A stretch of 64,000 nucleotides of DNA from Bacillus sp. SD075 (GCF_017355165.1 NZ_JADILK010000012.1:57109-121108), one strand, 5' to 3'. Positions 36,513 to 49,360 are shown, counted from the stretch's first letter. The notes: generated by a model not told the origin, from the sequence alone. Made by a program: numbers and translations.

Positions 36513-37502
36513 TTGAAAAAATTATTCCTTCTTACCATAACTTGTTTGTTTATTTTGAATGCACCAGGCCAAGTGGCTAATGCTGCCGATACCCCGGATG
36601 TCTATGCCGGGAGAATGGAGCTATATAAAAATATGGAGGCTACCCTCCAAATCCCGTGGTATTACCTTGCTGGAGCTGATCAATATGAACACAGCCTCAG
36701 GGCTGCACGTAGGGATTTAGAGCCGGCAAAGGGTTTAATAGGCATCCACATCGAGCCTTCAAAGTGGAGCGGGGCTCTCAATCCTGACTTAAATGACGTG
36801 AACCCGCTCACGATCACATTTTTTGATGGGTTGGGCCAGGATGGCAATGGTGATGGAAAAGCTGATATAACTAATGATACCGATCGATTGTATGCTTTTT
36901 CGAAACATCTCCAATCTTATGGTGCAGATGAAGATAATATTCGGATCGGTTTGTGGGATTATTATAAACGAGATAAAGCCGTTAGCATCATTATCGGCAA
37001 TGCCGAGATTTATAAGAAATATGGCCGGCTGGATTTACAGGAAAAGGCCTTCCCGGTTCCAGTACGGACCCACTATACGTATTTAAATACATGGGGAAGC
37101 GCTCGTGGATGGGGCGGAAGGAGAATCCATGAGGGCACTGATATTTTTGCGGATTATAGCCTTCCCGTTCGATCCACGAGCTATGGGATCATTGAAATGA
37201 AAGGCTGGAATAAATTCGGCGGTTGGCGGATTGGGATACGGGATTTAAATAATACCTACCATTACTTTGCCCATTTAAGCGGCTTTGCCAAAGGGTTAAG
37301 AGTCGGACAGATCGTCGAACCCGGACAAGTCATCGGTGGTGTCGGCAGTACAGGTTACGGTCCTCCAGGAACTTCCGGAAAATTCCCACCGCATCTTCAT
37401 TACGGGATGTACAAAGACAATGGGATCACAGAATGGAGCTTTGACCCTTATCCCTATTTAAGATTGTGGGAACGGAAAGACTTGGCTAAAAAGCAAAAGT
37501 GA
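36513..37502 (+). CDS. lytH: LytH-like sporulation L-Ala-D-Glu endopeptidase (M23)
   Basis: An exported M23 (LytM-type) peptidase of 329 residues. Signal peptide KKLFLLTITCLFILNAPGQVANA at the N-terminus; the N-terminal half resembles YunA/LytH. The zinc site is HEGTDIFA (HxxxD) and PHLHYGM (HxH), with HYFAHL between. In B. subtilis LytH trims peptides in the spore cortex late in sporulation. TTG start behind AAAGGAG (10 nt). yunB follows in the same direction. Confidence 0.92.
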   Translation: MKKLFLLTITCLFILNAPGQVANAADTPDVYAGRMELYKNMEATLQIPWYYLAGADQYEHSLRAARRDLEPAKGLIGIHIEPSKWSGALNPDLNDVNPLTITFFDGLGQDGNGDGKADITNDTDRLYAFSKHLQSYGADEDNIRIGLWDYYKRDKAVSIIIGNAEIYKKYGRLDLQEKAFPVPVRTHYTYLNTWGSARGWGGRRIHEGTDIFADYSLPVRSTSYGIIEMKGWNKFGGWRIGIRDLNNTYHYFAHLSGFAKGLRVGQIVEPGQVIGGVGSTGYGPPGTSGKFPPHLHYGMYKDNGITEWSFDPYPYLRLWERKDLAKKQK

Positions 37503-37588
37503 GCGGCGTTAATTTTACGCTGCTTTTTTTTGATTCGAACATAAACCCCTGAACTTGATGCATAAGTATTAATAAAGGGGGCTAAAGC

Positions 37589-38338
37589 GTGTTCCGAAAA
37601 AGATTTCGACCCAAGAAATTCAAAAAAAAGGGGCCTCTTCCCACCCGAAAAGTATTTCTCTATTCATTTATCCTGTTTATCATATCAAGCATCATGACAC
37701 TTTGGTACGTGGACAAATCCATTGAGCCCGTGATCATGAATGTAGCTGAATATGAAATCAAACGGATTGCAACTGAAACGATTCATGAATCGGTTGATGA
37801 GAATATAGCGAAGGTTGATATGAACAAAATCATCACCAACAACAAAGGTGGTAAGGACTCCAGTTCTTCCTATAGCTTCAATCCGGTCATATACAGTGAA
37901 TTGCGGGCTAACATTACGAAGGATATTCAAAAGAAGCTTGGCATCAAACAGGGAAATCCTTTTAAAACAGGTTCAGCCAAAATAAATGATGAACAATATA
38001 ATAGCGTGGTCTATTATATACCATTTGGTGTCGTGACCGGGAATAACCTCCTTTCCAATTTCGGGCCTGAAATCCCGGTGAAAATGTCAGTCATCGGAAA
38101 TGTTGAATCGGATCTGAGGACAAAACTGACTAACGCGGGCATCAATAATGTTTATTATGAACTGATTGTGGATTTTGATGTCAATATTCAAATCGTCATA
38201 CCCTCATTCGCAAAGGAGACCAAGGTGAGTCAAGAAGTGACAGTCGGAAGCCTTCTGATCGAAGGAGATGTCCCAAGTTATTTTAGTAATGGAAACGGTT
38301 CGGTGGCGCCTGCCATCATGAAGGAAAATAAGGAATGA
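37589..38338 (+). CDS. yunB: Sporulation protein YunB
   Basis: A 249-residue protein with a basic N-terminus (RKRFRPKKFKKKG) and one transmembrane segment near residues 24-42 (FLYSFILFIISSIMTLWYV), the remainder extracytoplasmic. The segment YIPFGVVTGNNLLSNFGPEIPVKMSVIG is a YunB hallmark. It is needed for normal sporulation in B. subtilis, with unknown mechanism. GTG start behind GGGGGCT. Confidence 0.9.
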   Translation: MFRKRFRPKKFKKKGPLPTRKVFLYSFILFIISSIMTLWYVDKSIEPVIMNVAEYEIKRIATETIHESVDENIAKVDMNKIITNNKGGKDSSSSYSFNPVIYSELRANITKDIQKKLGIKQGNPFKTGSAKINDEQYNSVVYYIPFGVVTGNNLLSNFGPEIPVKMSVIGNVESDLRTKLTNAGINNVYYELIVDFDVNIQIVIPSFAKETKVSQEVTVGSLLIEGDVPSYFSNGNGSVAPAIMKENKE

Positions 38339-38372
38339 AAAAACCAGCTTATCCTGAGGTTAAGCTGGTTCT
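38336..38372. terminator. Bidirectional terminator between yunB and the HD-GYP gene
   Basis: 10-bp stem aaccagctta/taagctggtt (38342-38351 with 38361-38370). It includes the stop codon of the HD-GYP gene; a T-run on the minus strand comes from the A-run at 38338-38343. Confidence 0.75.
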
Positions 38373-39457
38373 TGTATATTGAGACATTTCATGATAATCA
38401 AATGCAGGTTTTTATTCAAGTCCACTTCATAGGGGTCTTTTATCTGCTCCCCATCTTCTTCAAGTATCCTTATCATGGGGCGGTCTCCTATCCCCTCATT
38501 TTGAGCGGATACTACCCCTTTTCTCCCATCATTCAGTTCTACGGATAGACCATTTGGATAAATGGCAACCGCCCTGCGGAAAGCCTCGATGATCGTATTG
38601 TCGAACTTTTTCCCGACACCGGCATAAAGGACTTCCAATCCCTGATGCGGCAGCATGGCCTTACGGTAAACCCGGTTGGAAGTTACGGCATCAAAAACAT
38701 CGGCAACGGCAATGATCTTGCCGAAATAATGGATTTCATCCCCTTTTATCCCACGGGGATATCCAGATCCATCTAACCGTTCATGATGCTGATAGGCACA
38801 ATTCGCAACTAAAAGTGAAACCGTATGAACATTTTTGATTAGATGAAATCCATAATCAGCATGTTTTTGGATTTGTTCAAACTCCTTTTCAGTCAGCTTA
38901 TCTGGTTTACGGAGGATTTCCAGGGGCACGAGCATTTTACCGACATCATGTAAAATCGCTCCCAGACCAAGTATTTCGAGATTCTTATTATTGATATTCA
39001 ATTCCATCCCGATTGCCAGGGTATATAAGGTCACATTGAAGGAATGAGTAAAGATATAGTCATCGTATGTATAAACGTCGGCCAATAAAGTCATTAACTC
39101 TTTATTCCTTTTCAGTTCGCCCATGATGTTTCGGACTAGTTGAGTGAACTTGACGTTAGCCTGCTCTATCGTAAATGATCCATCAAGGTTCATTTTGTTT
39201 TTCATGTCCAGGAAAGTGGATTCAATCGTATTAATGGCTTCTCTTCTTAGTTTCCGGGACACTGGGGCCATAGGAATAATGTCATCCGTCCTGAAATCTT
39301 GAATGTATACAAAGGGAATATTTAGGGACACCAGTCGATTGATCATTTTCTGCGTTAATAAAAGACCCTCGCACAATAGGATATGCCCCCGCTCATTATA
39401 GATGTTTTTACCGAGCCTCGCTCCAGGGCTTAGGGACTTTGTAATAGCTAGCCTCAT
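38360..39457 (-). CDS. HD-GYP domain protein, putative cyclic-di-nucleotide phosphodiesterase
   Basis: A 365-residue soluble protein. A N-terminal domain (about 1-120, starting MRLAITKSLSPGARLGKNIYNERG) is common in bacilli HD-GYP proteins. The HD-GYP domain follows: FTHSFNVTLYTLAIG, LHDVGKMLVP (HD), HADYGFHLI, HHERLDGSGYPRG (HH and GYP) and VADVFDAVTSNRVYR. All metal ligands seem present, so c-di-GMP or related dinucleotide hydrolysis is likely. B. subtilis has no gene at this place. Confidence 0.88.
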   Translation of the reverse strand: MRLAITKSLSPGARLGKNIYNERGHILLCEGLLLTQKMINRLVSLNIPFVYIQDFRTDDIIPMAPVSRKLRREAINTIESTFLDMKNKMNLDGSFTIEQANVKFTQLVRNIMGELKRNKELMTLLADVYTYDDYIFTHSFNVTLYTLAIGMELNINNKNLEILGLGAILHDVGKMLVPLEILRKPDKLTEKEFEQIQKHADYGFHLIKNVHTVSLLVANCAYQHHERLDGSGYPRGIKGDEIHYFGKIIAVADVFDAVTSNRVYRKAMLPHQGLEVLYAGVGKKFDNTIIEAFRRAVAIYPNGLSVELNDGRKGVVSAQNEGIGDRPMIRILEEDGEQIKDPYEVDLNKNLHLIIMKCLNIQEPA

Positions 39458-39630
39458 ACTTGTACTCCATTTCCCCCATTCAATATTTGTAAAAAACCTT
39501 TTCCTTCCTTATAGGGATTATCGGAAAATATCTTTATAAATGAATCTGTTTGAACATATTAATTGAAAAAATATCAGCATTTTCTTTGATAAAGAATAAG
39601 GCCCCCTTCTGAAAAAGAAAGCCCCCCTTT

Positions 39631-39933
39631 TCAAATCATTTTGATTAATGCCTCTTTACCAATCATTCCTGGATGAATTCCCTTTTCCACAGCCTCCCAG
39701 GTAACTGATTCAAGCGGCGCCTCCAATAGCTCTTCAATCGTTTTAACTCCCGTAGCCCTCCCTGCAAGGATTTTACGATCTTTCAATTTATCATTCAGCA
39801 GTCCAACATCTAACGCACCGCACATTATATACCCTTTATCGGACGCGACAGCAAGTAAATTCGTTTTGGGAAGTCGGACAGAAATGGCTAGGAATGTATG
39901 ATTGTCAAGAATTATTGGTATCATGTTAATCAA
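39631..39933 (-). CDS. yunC: YunC family protein (DUF1805)
   Basis: A 100-residue single-domain protein. The run GYIMCGALDVGLLNDKL and KILAGRATGVKTIEELL are DUF1805/YunC features; a conserved Cys is at about residue 38. No function is known. It follows yunD in the same direction with about 60 nt between. Confidence 0.88.
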   Translation of the reverse strand: MINMIPIILDNHTFLAISVRLPKTNLLAVASDKGYIMCGALDVGLLNDKLKDRKILAGRATGVKTIEELLEAPLESVTWEAVEKGIHPGMIGKEALIKMI

Positions 39934-39994
39934 TGGGTTTCGCCCCTCTCTTCCCCATACTTTATGAAAAAAAGGGCGAAACCGTGATTTGGCA

Positions 39995-41380
39995 TTAGGC
40001 GTTTGTGTATATTTTTTTCAGCTTCCATAAAAGGATATCCCGTAAGAACTCCGGTAATAGGTATTTCTTGCGATTGGAGCGCTGGATACTAGGAAAGAAG
40101 TGCCCAAACGTGAACATATCAGGTATTGCCAGTTTATAGGACTTATCCGCCTGCAGCTTCTCTCCTTTTATAAATATCCCTTTTACGATTCCATTCTCCA
40201 TTTCGTTAAATTCAATTTGATCATAATGCATGACTCCCATGATTTTCCCGCGGAAACCGAAACCTTTCACCTGAATATGAGGCCACTCCTCATTTCTCGA
40301 TTGCATTAAGATTTCTTTTAATTCATTCCCATTAACTTCTACGACACAAGGATTGATGGGATGCGGACAAATCCTGTGAATATCCCCTTCTGTGACAGGC
40401 CCCTTCAGCAGCCCTTCGAGCAGAAGACCGGCATTCAAAAAGGAACAATCCGCCTGACTCCACTCCCTCAGTGCCTCCCCAAGGATTTCCGTCAATGGAC
40501 TTCCTTTGAACCAATCATTATTCAGTGCTCTTGGTAAGTCCACTGCCACCTGTTTTAGCGTTTCCCCTCCAGCCTGGTATATCTCTTCAATCCATGCCCG
40601 TTCATTCTCCAATTCCAAAAAGTCATTGGTATCATAAAGAATGGCACTCTTCTGACTAATTTTCTTTTCCTGATTGACGGTCATTTCCACCTGTCCAACA
40701 AAGAAACCATATTTCCCTGCACCGCAAAGGAGTGTATCATTGATCAATCTACCCTGGTGGAGGATGTGGTGGGTATGCGCGCCAAGTATGATGTCAATCT
40801 CCGGAAAGTCCTCTGCCATCCTCTCATCATCATGGATGCCCAGGTGGGAAAGGATGATGATGACATCCGCCTCTGTTTTGACCCTTTCGAGCTGTAACTT
40901 TAACTCCACGAATGGTTCTGTTATTTCCCAGCCCAGCGCAGAATAAAACTTTTGAAAAAAGGCCGTCAAACCTATCAGGGCAATCTTGGTGCCTTTACCC
41001 GTTGTATGTATCCAATATGGCAGCGCCCATTCCGGCCTTTCATTATCACCATAATAAATATTGGCCGCCAAGACCTTGAACTTTGCATGATCATATAAGG
41101 AGTCTAACGCATCATGAGGTAAAGTGATCCCTTCATTATTGCCGATGGTCACATATTGGTAACCCGCCTCATTAAGCAGTTCAATATTTCCTTTACCCAA
41201 TGTACCTTCTGTATATGGATGCCAGCGGTCCACATGATCGCCTATATCAAGTATGATCGCTTCTTCTCCCGTTTCTTGATGAAGTTTTCCTCTTTCTTTA
41301 AGAAACTTATCAATACGAGGCCAATTCTCAAAATGGCTATGGAGATCATTGGTGTGATATAAATGAATGATTTCTGACAT
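39995..41380 (-). CDS. yunD: Metallophosphatase YunD (5'-nucleotidase/2',3'-cyclic phosphodiesterase family)
   Basis: A 461-residue two-domain protein of the UshA/CpdB family. The N-terminal metal domain has YHTNDLHSHFENW, DIGDHVDRW, IGNNEG (GNxE) and SHLGIHDD...LGAHTHHILHQG. The C-terminal substrate domain includes FLNAGLLLEG and PHPINPCVVEVNG. There is no signal peptide, so it is cytoplasmic. The ATG at 41380 (7 nt after GGAGG) is favoured over the ATG at 41383. It is 16 nt after yunE. Confidence 0.92.
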   Translation of the reverse strand: MSEIIHLYHTNDLHSHFENWPRIDKFLKERGKLHQETGEEAIILDIGDHVDRWHPYTEGTLGKGNIELLNEAGYQYVTIGNNEGITLPHDALDSLYDHAKFKVLAANIYYGDNERPEWALPYWIHTTGKGTKIALIGLTAFFQKFYSALGWEITEPFVELKLQLERVKTEADVIIILSHLGIHDDERMAEDFPEIDIILGAHTHHILHQGRLINDTLLCGAGKYGFFVGQVEMTVNQEKKISQKSAILYDTNDFLELENERAWIEEIYQAGGETLKQVAVDLPRALNNDWFKGSPLTEILGEALREWSQADCSFLNAGLLLEGLLKGPVTEGDIHRICPHPINPCVVEVNGNELKEILMQSRNEEWPHIQVKGFGFRGKIMGVMHYDQIEFNEMENGIVKGIFIKGEKLQADKSYKLAIPDMFTFGHFFPSIQRSNRKKYLLPEFLRDILLWKLKKIYTNA

Positions 41381-41396
41381 CATTTCTCCTCCTCGT

Positions 41397-42224
41397 TTAT
41401 CCTGTAATACCTTGGTATATAAGACGTAAACCAATGATTATCAGCACTATTTTCAACATATATTCCAGCGAAGCACTCTTTAGGCGCGTATTGATGAGTG
41501 CCCCCCATTTAGCACCGAACCATGCTCCTGGAATCAGGGCAAAAGCATATGGCCAATTTACATTTCCAAGGGAAATATGCGTAATTGAATTAGTGATGGA
41601 AGATAGAAATACCATGAACATCGAAGTTGCTACAGCCATATGCGGAGGAAAGAAGAAAAGAAGCATCATGACGGGAACCATTAGGGCTCCACCGCCAATT
41701 CCAAATAACCCGGAGCTGAATCCCACTACAAAAGTGATCATTACAGCTAACAGGGGGTGGTAACCATAAGAAAATGAATGTCCACTTTCCGTTTTATACG
41801 TCTTAACTATTTTCCCTTTTCCAGGCCTGAAAAGCATTGGCTTCAAACGATTTTTCACTAATAACACGATAGCCATGAAAACCATGAAAATCCCAAAATA
41901 CAATGAGAAAGCTTCGGCATTAAGGTTTTTATTTACATAGGCCCCTATTATTCCACCAGGTGCACTGCCAATAAAAAAGATTAAGCCGGCCTTATAATCC
42001 ACCACTTTACGTTTTAAATAAGATAAAGTGGAAGATAAGCCGGTAAAAATCATGATTACGGTTGAAACACCTACGGCGACCTGAGGAGTCAGCTCATCGA
42101 TAATATTTGTAGATGCACCTAAATATAAAAGTGAAGGTACAATGATGATGCCGCCGCCTAGACCGACAAGAGCGCCGATTGATCCCGCTACTAATCCAAC
42201 ACCCATTAATACTAACCATACCAT
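41397..42224 (-). CDS. yunE: TSUP/TauE-SafE family sulfite or anion exporter (YunE)
   Basis: A 275-residue membrane protein with about eight helices in two repeats. GALVGLGGGIIIVPSLLYLG near the N-terminus and SSGLFGIGGGALMVPVMML in the second half are the repeated GxGGG motifs of TauE/SafE transporters. The substrate (sulfite, sulfoacetate or another anion) is unknown. It is the first gene of a yunE-yunD(-yunC) run. Confidence 0.92.
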   Translation of the reverse strand: MVWLVLMGVGLVAGSIGALVGLGGGIIIVPSLLYLGASTNIIDELTPQVAVGVSTVIMIFTGLSSTLSYLKRKVVDYKAGLIFFIGSAPGGIIGAYVNKNLNAEAFSLYFGIFMVFMAIVLLVKNRLKPMLFRPGKGKIVKTYKTESGHSFSYGYHPLLAVMITFVVGFSSGLFGIGGGALMVPVMMLLFFFPPHMAVATSMFMVFLSSITNSITHISLGNVNWPYAFALIPGAWFGAKWGALINTRLKSASLEYMLKIVLIIIGLRLIYQGITG

Positions 42225-42308
42225 GAAGAAATCCGCCTTTACCTATTTATGAGGATATTACCTCTACTAGCTTGTCACAGCATCTCAGTATTCATTATAT
42301 AATTCCTT

Positions 42309-43163
42309 TTAAAACAAACCAAGCTGCTTGGGAGCCAGTCCTTCATATTCTATACCAAGCAGTTCAATCATTTGTTTGGCATTATCAGCGGCATCTCCAC
42401 CTGAATTATTATTGAACAGGACATATATCTCCTTGGATTCCTTTTCCAATATCCTGATTTTCTCTACCCATTCTGTCAATTCCTGATGATTATATCTATA
42501 TAAGTACCTGACCTCACGCCAATTATCCCCCGAAGAAGGCCTTTGCCAACCATGCAGGTTACGGCCATGAAAGCGTATCAGGGTTTTATCTTTATCGCTG
42601 GCATGCAGAACGACAGGAATGGATCCCTCTCCAGCCTGCGGCTCATCGCATACAGTATGGATCCAGCCTTCCTTTTTGATAAAGTCCAAAGTTTGCTGGA
42701 CTACGCCGGGTCTGTACCAGCTTTGATTACGAAATTCTATGGCAGCTGGAATATCGCCCATTTCAGCCTTGCACCATCGCAGGTAATTCACATTTTCACG
42801 TTTACAATCAAACCATGGCGGAAACTGGAATAAGACCATCGCGAGCTTGCCGGACTTCTGATATGCTTCCAGAGAGTCACGAAATGCCTTGAACATTTCC
42901 TTCTTACTTTCAAATGGAATTTCCCCGCGCTGATGTCCTGTCATCCCTTGATAGGATTTAACGACGAACTGGAATGATGCTGGCGTCTCGGCTACCCACT
43001 TTTCACTGTTCCTCTTTGGCTGGACTGCATAAAATGAGGCATCCACCTCTACAACGGGAAAATGAGCCCCGTACTCTTTAAGTTTATCACGTTGGGCCAC
43101 ACCGCCATGATACAAACTATCATGATCACCCCAACCTGTCACACCCACAAAAATCATCTGCAT
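42309..43163 (-). CDS. yunF: DUF72 family protein YunF
   Basis: A TIM-barrel-like protein of about 284 residues. IFVGVTGWGDHDSLY at the N-terminus, EVDASFYAVQP, FQFVVKSYQGMTGHQ and the C-terminal IYVLFNNNSGGDAADNAKQM are DUF72 hallmarks. Activity is unknown. Several starts are possible (ATGs between 43167 and 43157); 43163 has AAGGAG at 5 nt. Confidence 0.9.
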   Translation of the reverse strand: MQMIFVGVTGWGDHDSLYHGGVAQRDKLKEYGAHFPVVEVDASFYAVQPKRNSEKWVAETPASFQFVVKSYQGMTGHQRGEIPFESKKEMFKAFRDSLEAYQKSGKLAMVLFQFPPWFDCKRENVNYLRWCKAEMGDIPAAIEFRNQSWYRPGVVQQTLDFIKKEGWIHTVCDEPQAGEGSIPVVLHASDKDKTLIRFHGRNLHGWQRPSSGDNWREVRYLYRYNHQELTEWVEKIRILEKESKEIYVLFNNNSGGDAADNAKQMIELLGIEYEGLAPKQLGLF

Positions 43164-43273
43164 CATCACTCCTTCGGGACGGGCCCCATTTCCTGACTTC
43201 TGACTTCTTCTTTTGTTATTTTTTTACCCTTATTGTGCCATATCTAATCTTTAGATTAAAGGTGTCGAATATC

Positions 43274-43313
43274 AAAACAAAAAGCCTGCCAGACAGACCC
43301 GGCAGGCTTTTGT
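43274..43313. terminator. Terminator of the suf operon
   Basis: 10-bp stem aaagcctgcc/ggcaggcttt (43281-43290 with 43301-43310), 10-nt loop; the minus-strand T-run comes from A-rich 43274-43283. Confidence 0.8.
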
Positions 43314-43357
43314 ATGAATGGTTATCCTAAATCGCCTTACAGGCAGGCAATTGGTTA

Positions 43358-44755
43358 TTAACCGATTGAGCCTTCCATTTCGAACTTGATCAGACGGTTC
43401 ATTTCGACCGCATATTCCATTGGAAGTTCTTTTGTAAATGGTTCGATGAAGCCCATTACGATCATTTCCGTTGCTTCTTGCTCAGAAATTCCTCGGCTCA
43501 TCAGGTAGAACAATTGTTCTTCAGACACTTTGGATACCTTCGCTTCGTGTTCAAGGGAAATGTTATCATTCAAGATTTCATTGTAAGGGATTGTATCAGA
43601 TGTAGACTGATTATCCATGATTAATGTATCACATTCAATGTTGGAACGAGCTCCATCCGCTTTACGTCCGAAATGAACGATACCACGGTATGTTACTTTA
43701 CCGCCCTGTTTAGAAATTGATTTTGATACAATAGTTGAAGATGTATTTGGCGCTAGGTGAATCATTTTGGCCCCAGCATCTTGGTGTTGGCCTTTGCCGG
43801 CGATGGCAATGGATAATGTCATACCGCGGGCACCTTCACCTTTCAAGATGACAGCTGGATATTTCATTGTCAATTTGGAACCGATGTTACCATCAATCCA
43901 CTCCATTGTTGCGTTAGCGTCACAAACCGCACGTTTCGTAACAAGGTTAAACACGTTGTTTGCCCAGTTTTGAATCGTCGTGTAACGGCAGTAAGCATCT
44001 TTCTTAATGACGATTTCAACAACCGCACTATGAAGGGAGTTAGTTGTATAAACCGGGGCTGTACAACCTTCTACATAGTGAACGGATGCGCCTTCATCAA
44101 CAATGATAAGCGTACGTTCGAATTGACCCATGTTTTCAGAGTTAATCCGGAAATAAGCTTGAAGCGGAGTATCCACTTTAACGCCTTTTGGTACATAGAT
44201 GAAAGAACCACCTGACCAAACTGCCGAGTTCAATGCCGAGAATTTATTGTCAGTGGGCGGGATCGTTTTTCCGAAATGCTCACGGAAGATATCTTCATTT
44301 TCACGAAGTGCTGAGTCCGTATCTTTAAACACGATACCCAAATCTTCCAATTCCACTTTCATGCTATGATAAACCACTTCTGATTCATATTGAGCGGATA
44401 CACCAGCAAGATATTTTTGTTCGGCTTCAGGAATTCCTAATTTATCAAAAGTCTGCTTGATTTCATCAGGAACCTCATCCCAAGACTTCTCTGATTTCTC
44501 TGATGGCTTAACATAGTATGTGATTTCATCAAAGTTCAGGCTCTGCATGTCGCCGCCCCATTGAGGCATTGGCATGTTGTAAAAATGCTCCAATGATTTC
44601 AAACGGAAATCAAGCATCCATTGCGGTTCATCCTTCATTCGAGAAATTTCTTCCACGATTTCTTTTGTCAGACCACGCTTTGAACGGAAGATGGAAACAT
44701 CTTTATCCGCAAAGCCATATTTATAATCGCCGATTTCAGGCATTTTTTTTGCCAT
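43358..44755 (-). CDS. sufB: Fe-S cluster scaffold subunit SufB
   Basis: A 465-residue component of the SufBCD complex on which Fe-S clusters are built. The beta-helix core has [43 protein letters not shown] and the C-terminal [29 protein letters not shown]. It is the last gene of sufCDSUB, the only general Fe-S assembly system in most Firmicutes. RBS GGAGGAAT. Confidence 0.97.
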   Translation of the reverse strand: MAKKMPEIGDYKYGFADKDVSIFRSKRGLTKEIVEEISRMKDEPQWMLDFRLKSLEHFYNMPMPQWGGDMQSLNFDEITYYVKPSEKSEKSWDEVPDEIKQTFDKLGIPEAEQKYLAGVSAQYESEVVYHSMKVELEDLGIVFKDTDSALRENEDIFREHFGKTIPPTDNKFSALNSAVWSGGSFIYVPKGVKVDTPLQAYFRINSENMGQFERTLIIVDEGASVHYVEGCTAPVYTTNSLHSAVVEIVIKKDAYCRYTTIQNWANNVFNLVTKRAVCDANATMEWIDGNIGSKLTMKYPAVILKGEGARGMTLSIAIAGKGQHQDAGAKMIHLAPNTSSTIVSKSISKQGGKVTYRGIVHFGRKADGARSNIECDTLIMDNQSTSDTIPYNEILNDNISLEHEAKVSKVSEEQLFYLMSRGISEQEATEMIVMGFIEPFTKELPMEYAVEMNRLIKFEMEGSIG

Positions 44756-44810
44756 AGCTCGTATTCCTCCATTTCAAATGGCTGAATTACAACAGCTCAT
44801 TTTAATTTAA

Positions 44811-47759
<2,949 letters not shown>

Positions 47760-47774
47760 TGCAAATCCTCCTAC

Positions 47775-48560
47775 TTACGCTTCTTCGCCAACAGTTTCGT
47801 CTTCAATGCCCAATTCTTGTTTAATCCAGTCATAACCTTCCGCTTCCAAGCGGGCAGCAAGTTCAGGACCACCTGATTTTACGACACGTCCTTGCATCAT
47901 GACATGTACAAAATCAGGAGTGATGTAATTTAATAGACGTTGGTAGTGAGTGATGATCAAGCATCCAAAGTCTTCTCCGCGCATTTCGTTGATTCCCTTT
48001 GAAACGACTTTAAGTGCATCGATATCCAGACCTGAATCAATCTCATCCAAGATTGCAATTTTAGGTTGGATCATCATTAATTGAAGAATCTCGTTACGCT
48101 TTTTCTCTCCGCCTGAGAAACCTTCATTCAAATAGCGTTGCGCCATATCTTCATCCATTTCAAGGAACTCCATTTTTTGATCCATTAGACGAATGAATTT
48201 CATCAATGAAATTTCATCACCTTCTTCACGGCGTGCGTTAATGGAAGAACGTAAGAAGTCAGCATTTGTAACACCGCTGATTTCACTTGGATATTGCATA
48301 GCCAGGAATAGACCGACACGAGCGCGCTCGTCTACTTCCATTTCCAAAACATCTTCACCATCGAATGTGATGCTTCCGCTAGTTACTTCATATTTGGGGT
48401 GACCCATGATCGCTGATGATAAGGTGGATTTACCAGTTCCGTTTGGTCCCATGATCGCATGGATTTCTCCACCTTTGACTTCAAGGTTTACCCCTTTTAA
48501 AATCTCTTTACCTTCAATTGATACGTGAAGATCTTTAATCGTTAATGTAGAAGCTGACAT
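47775..48560 (-). CDS. sufC: Fe-S assembly ATPase SufC
   Basis: An ABC-type ATPase of the SufBCD complex, 261 residues. Walker A GPNGTGKST near residue 36, Q-loop LAMQYP, signature FSGGEKKR, Walker B AILDEIDSGLD and a switch His in LIITHYQRLL. The ATG at 48560 has GGAGG at 8 nt. First gene of the operon; the upstream stretch has two TGAGAAT direct repeats (48649-48671 region) of unknown meaning. Confidence 0.97.
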   Translation of the reverse strand: MSASTLTIKDLHVSIEGKEILKGVNLEVKGGEIHAIMGPNGTGKSTLSSAIMGHPKYEVTSGSITFDGEDVLEMEVDERARVGLFLAMQYPSEISGVTNADFLRSSINARREEGDEISLMKFIRLMDQKMEFLEMDEDMAQRYLNEGFSGGEKKRNEILQLMMIQPKIAILDEIDSGLDIDALKVVSKGINEMRGEDFGCLIITHYQRLLNYITPDFVHVMMQGRVVKSGGPELAARLEAEGYDWIKQELGIEDETVGEEA

Positions 48561-49008
48561 AATAATACCTCCGTGAACTAATTCCAATTTTATTACCAGA
48601 AAGTAAAGATCACTTTCTAAACTATAATTTACGTAAAAGCATTCTCACTTTATTCTCATTCCAATTTTATAACAAATCCAATTTGGAATCAACTAAATAG
48701 ATAGGGGTTTCCACTTCTCCCATGTTAAAAACCTGTCCTATTCTTACAATACTAACAGATATAGCCTATTTACTGCCTATTCATACTTATTTTATCTTTT
48801 GTTAAAATTATCTTATTATTCGGCAAATCTTCGTCCTTATTAATATATGTTCGAAGAATTCAATTGCGAGGTATGAGTTCCCCTTTAAAAAGAAAAAAAT
48901 CGGACTGTCAGGCTTATGTAAGTTTATCCAATAAGGAAACCCTTATTTTATGGACCACTTTCCATTTTACCTCTACAGACCGATCTTTTAAAGAACTCTT
49001 TTATATGC
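48561..49008. other. Intergenic region upstream of sufC
   Basis: About 450 AT-rich nt. A TATAGT hexamer on the minus strand near 48622 could be the suf -10, without a good -35. An open plus-strand frame (48864-49193) looks non-coding. Nothing else was recognised. Confidence 0.4.
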
Positions 49009-49212
49009 TTAGCCGTGAATTTTGCGTTGTAGGTCCTGTACCATTTTGTTGCACTTTACATGTTCCCTATCCCGTTCTTTCTCAACCTCGATACGGAGGT
49101 CTAAGTTTCTACTGTACTCACTGTAGCCAATCCCATGTGAAGACTGCATCGCCTTTTCCATTTCGCTTGTTACATGTAAATCTAGAGTATTGATAGTGAA
49201 CCATCCTTTCAA
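49009..49212 (-). CDS. Doubtful small protein
   Basis: An open frame of 67 codons with a charged, helix-like C-terminal half (LRIEVEKERDREHVKCNKMVQDLQRK). Its residue composition looks like a real protein, but the only in-frame starts are a TTG at 49212 and an ATG about 50 nt further in, neither with a ribosome binding site. I do not recognise a family. It could be a remnant. Confidence 0.25.
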   Translation of the reverse strand: MKGWFTINTLDLHVTSEMEKAMQSSHGIGYSEYSRNLDLRIEVEKERDREHVKCNKMVQDLQRKIHG

Positions 49213-49301
49213 ATTTGTGTATCATTTTATTACTTTCATTATTTCTATACCCTTCATTTTCATGATTAAACATAAAAAAAGTCCTGAATTAAATCAGGCT
49301 G

Positions 49302-49347
49302 CACACTGTAGACAAACTGGATGATAATTGAGTTTGTCTACAGTGTG
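49302..49347. repeat. Perfect 17-bp inverted repeat
   Basis: cacactgtagacaaact (49302-49318) and its exact complement (49331-49347) around a 12-nt loop. No T-run follows, so it is not a classical terminator. The core tgtagacaaact/agtttgtctaca recurs as TGTCTACAAACTG at 49844-49856 and TGTCCACAAACTG at 56288-56300. Confidence 0.75.
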
Positions 49348-49360
49348 TCTAGGCTCTTTA

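Noticed and set aside
39590..39630. Possible terminator after yunC
   Set aside because: Two similar C-rich runs are direct repeats, not complementary, so no stable stem forms.
48864..49193. Plus-strand open frame of 109 codons upstream of sufC
   Set aside because: Cys/Phe/Pro-rich without a conserved segment or ribosome binding site; the opposite strand looks more protein-like.
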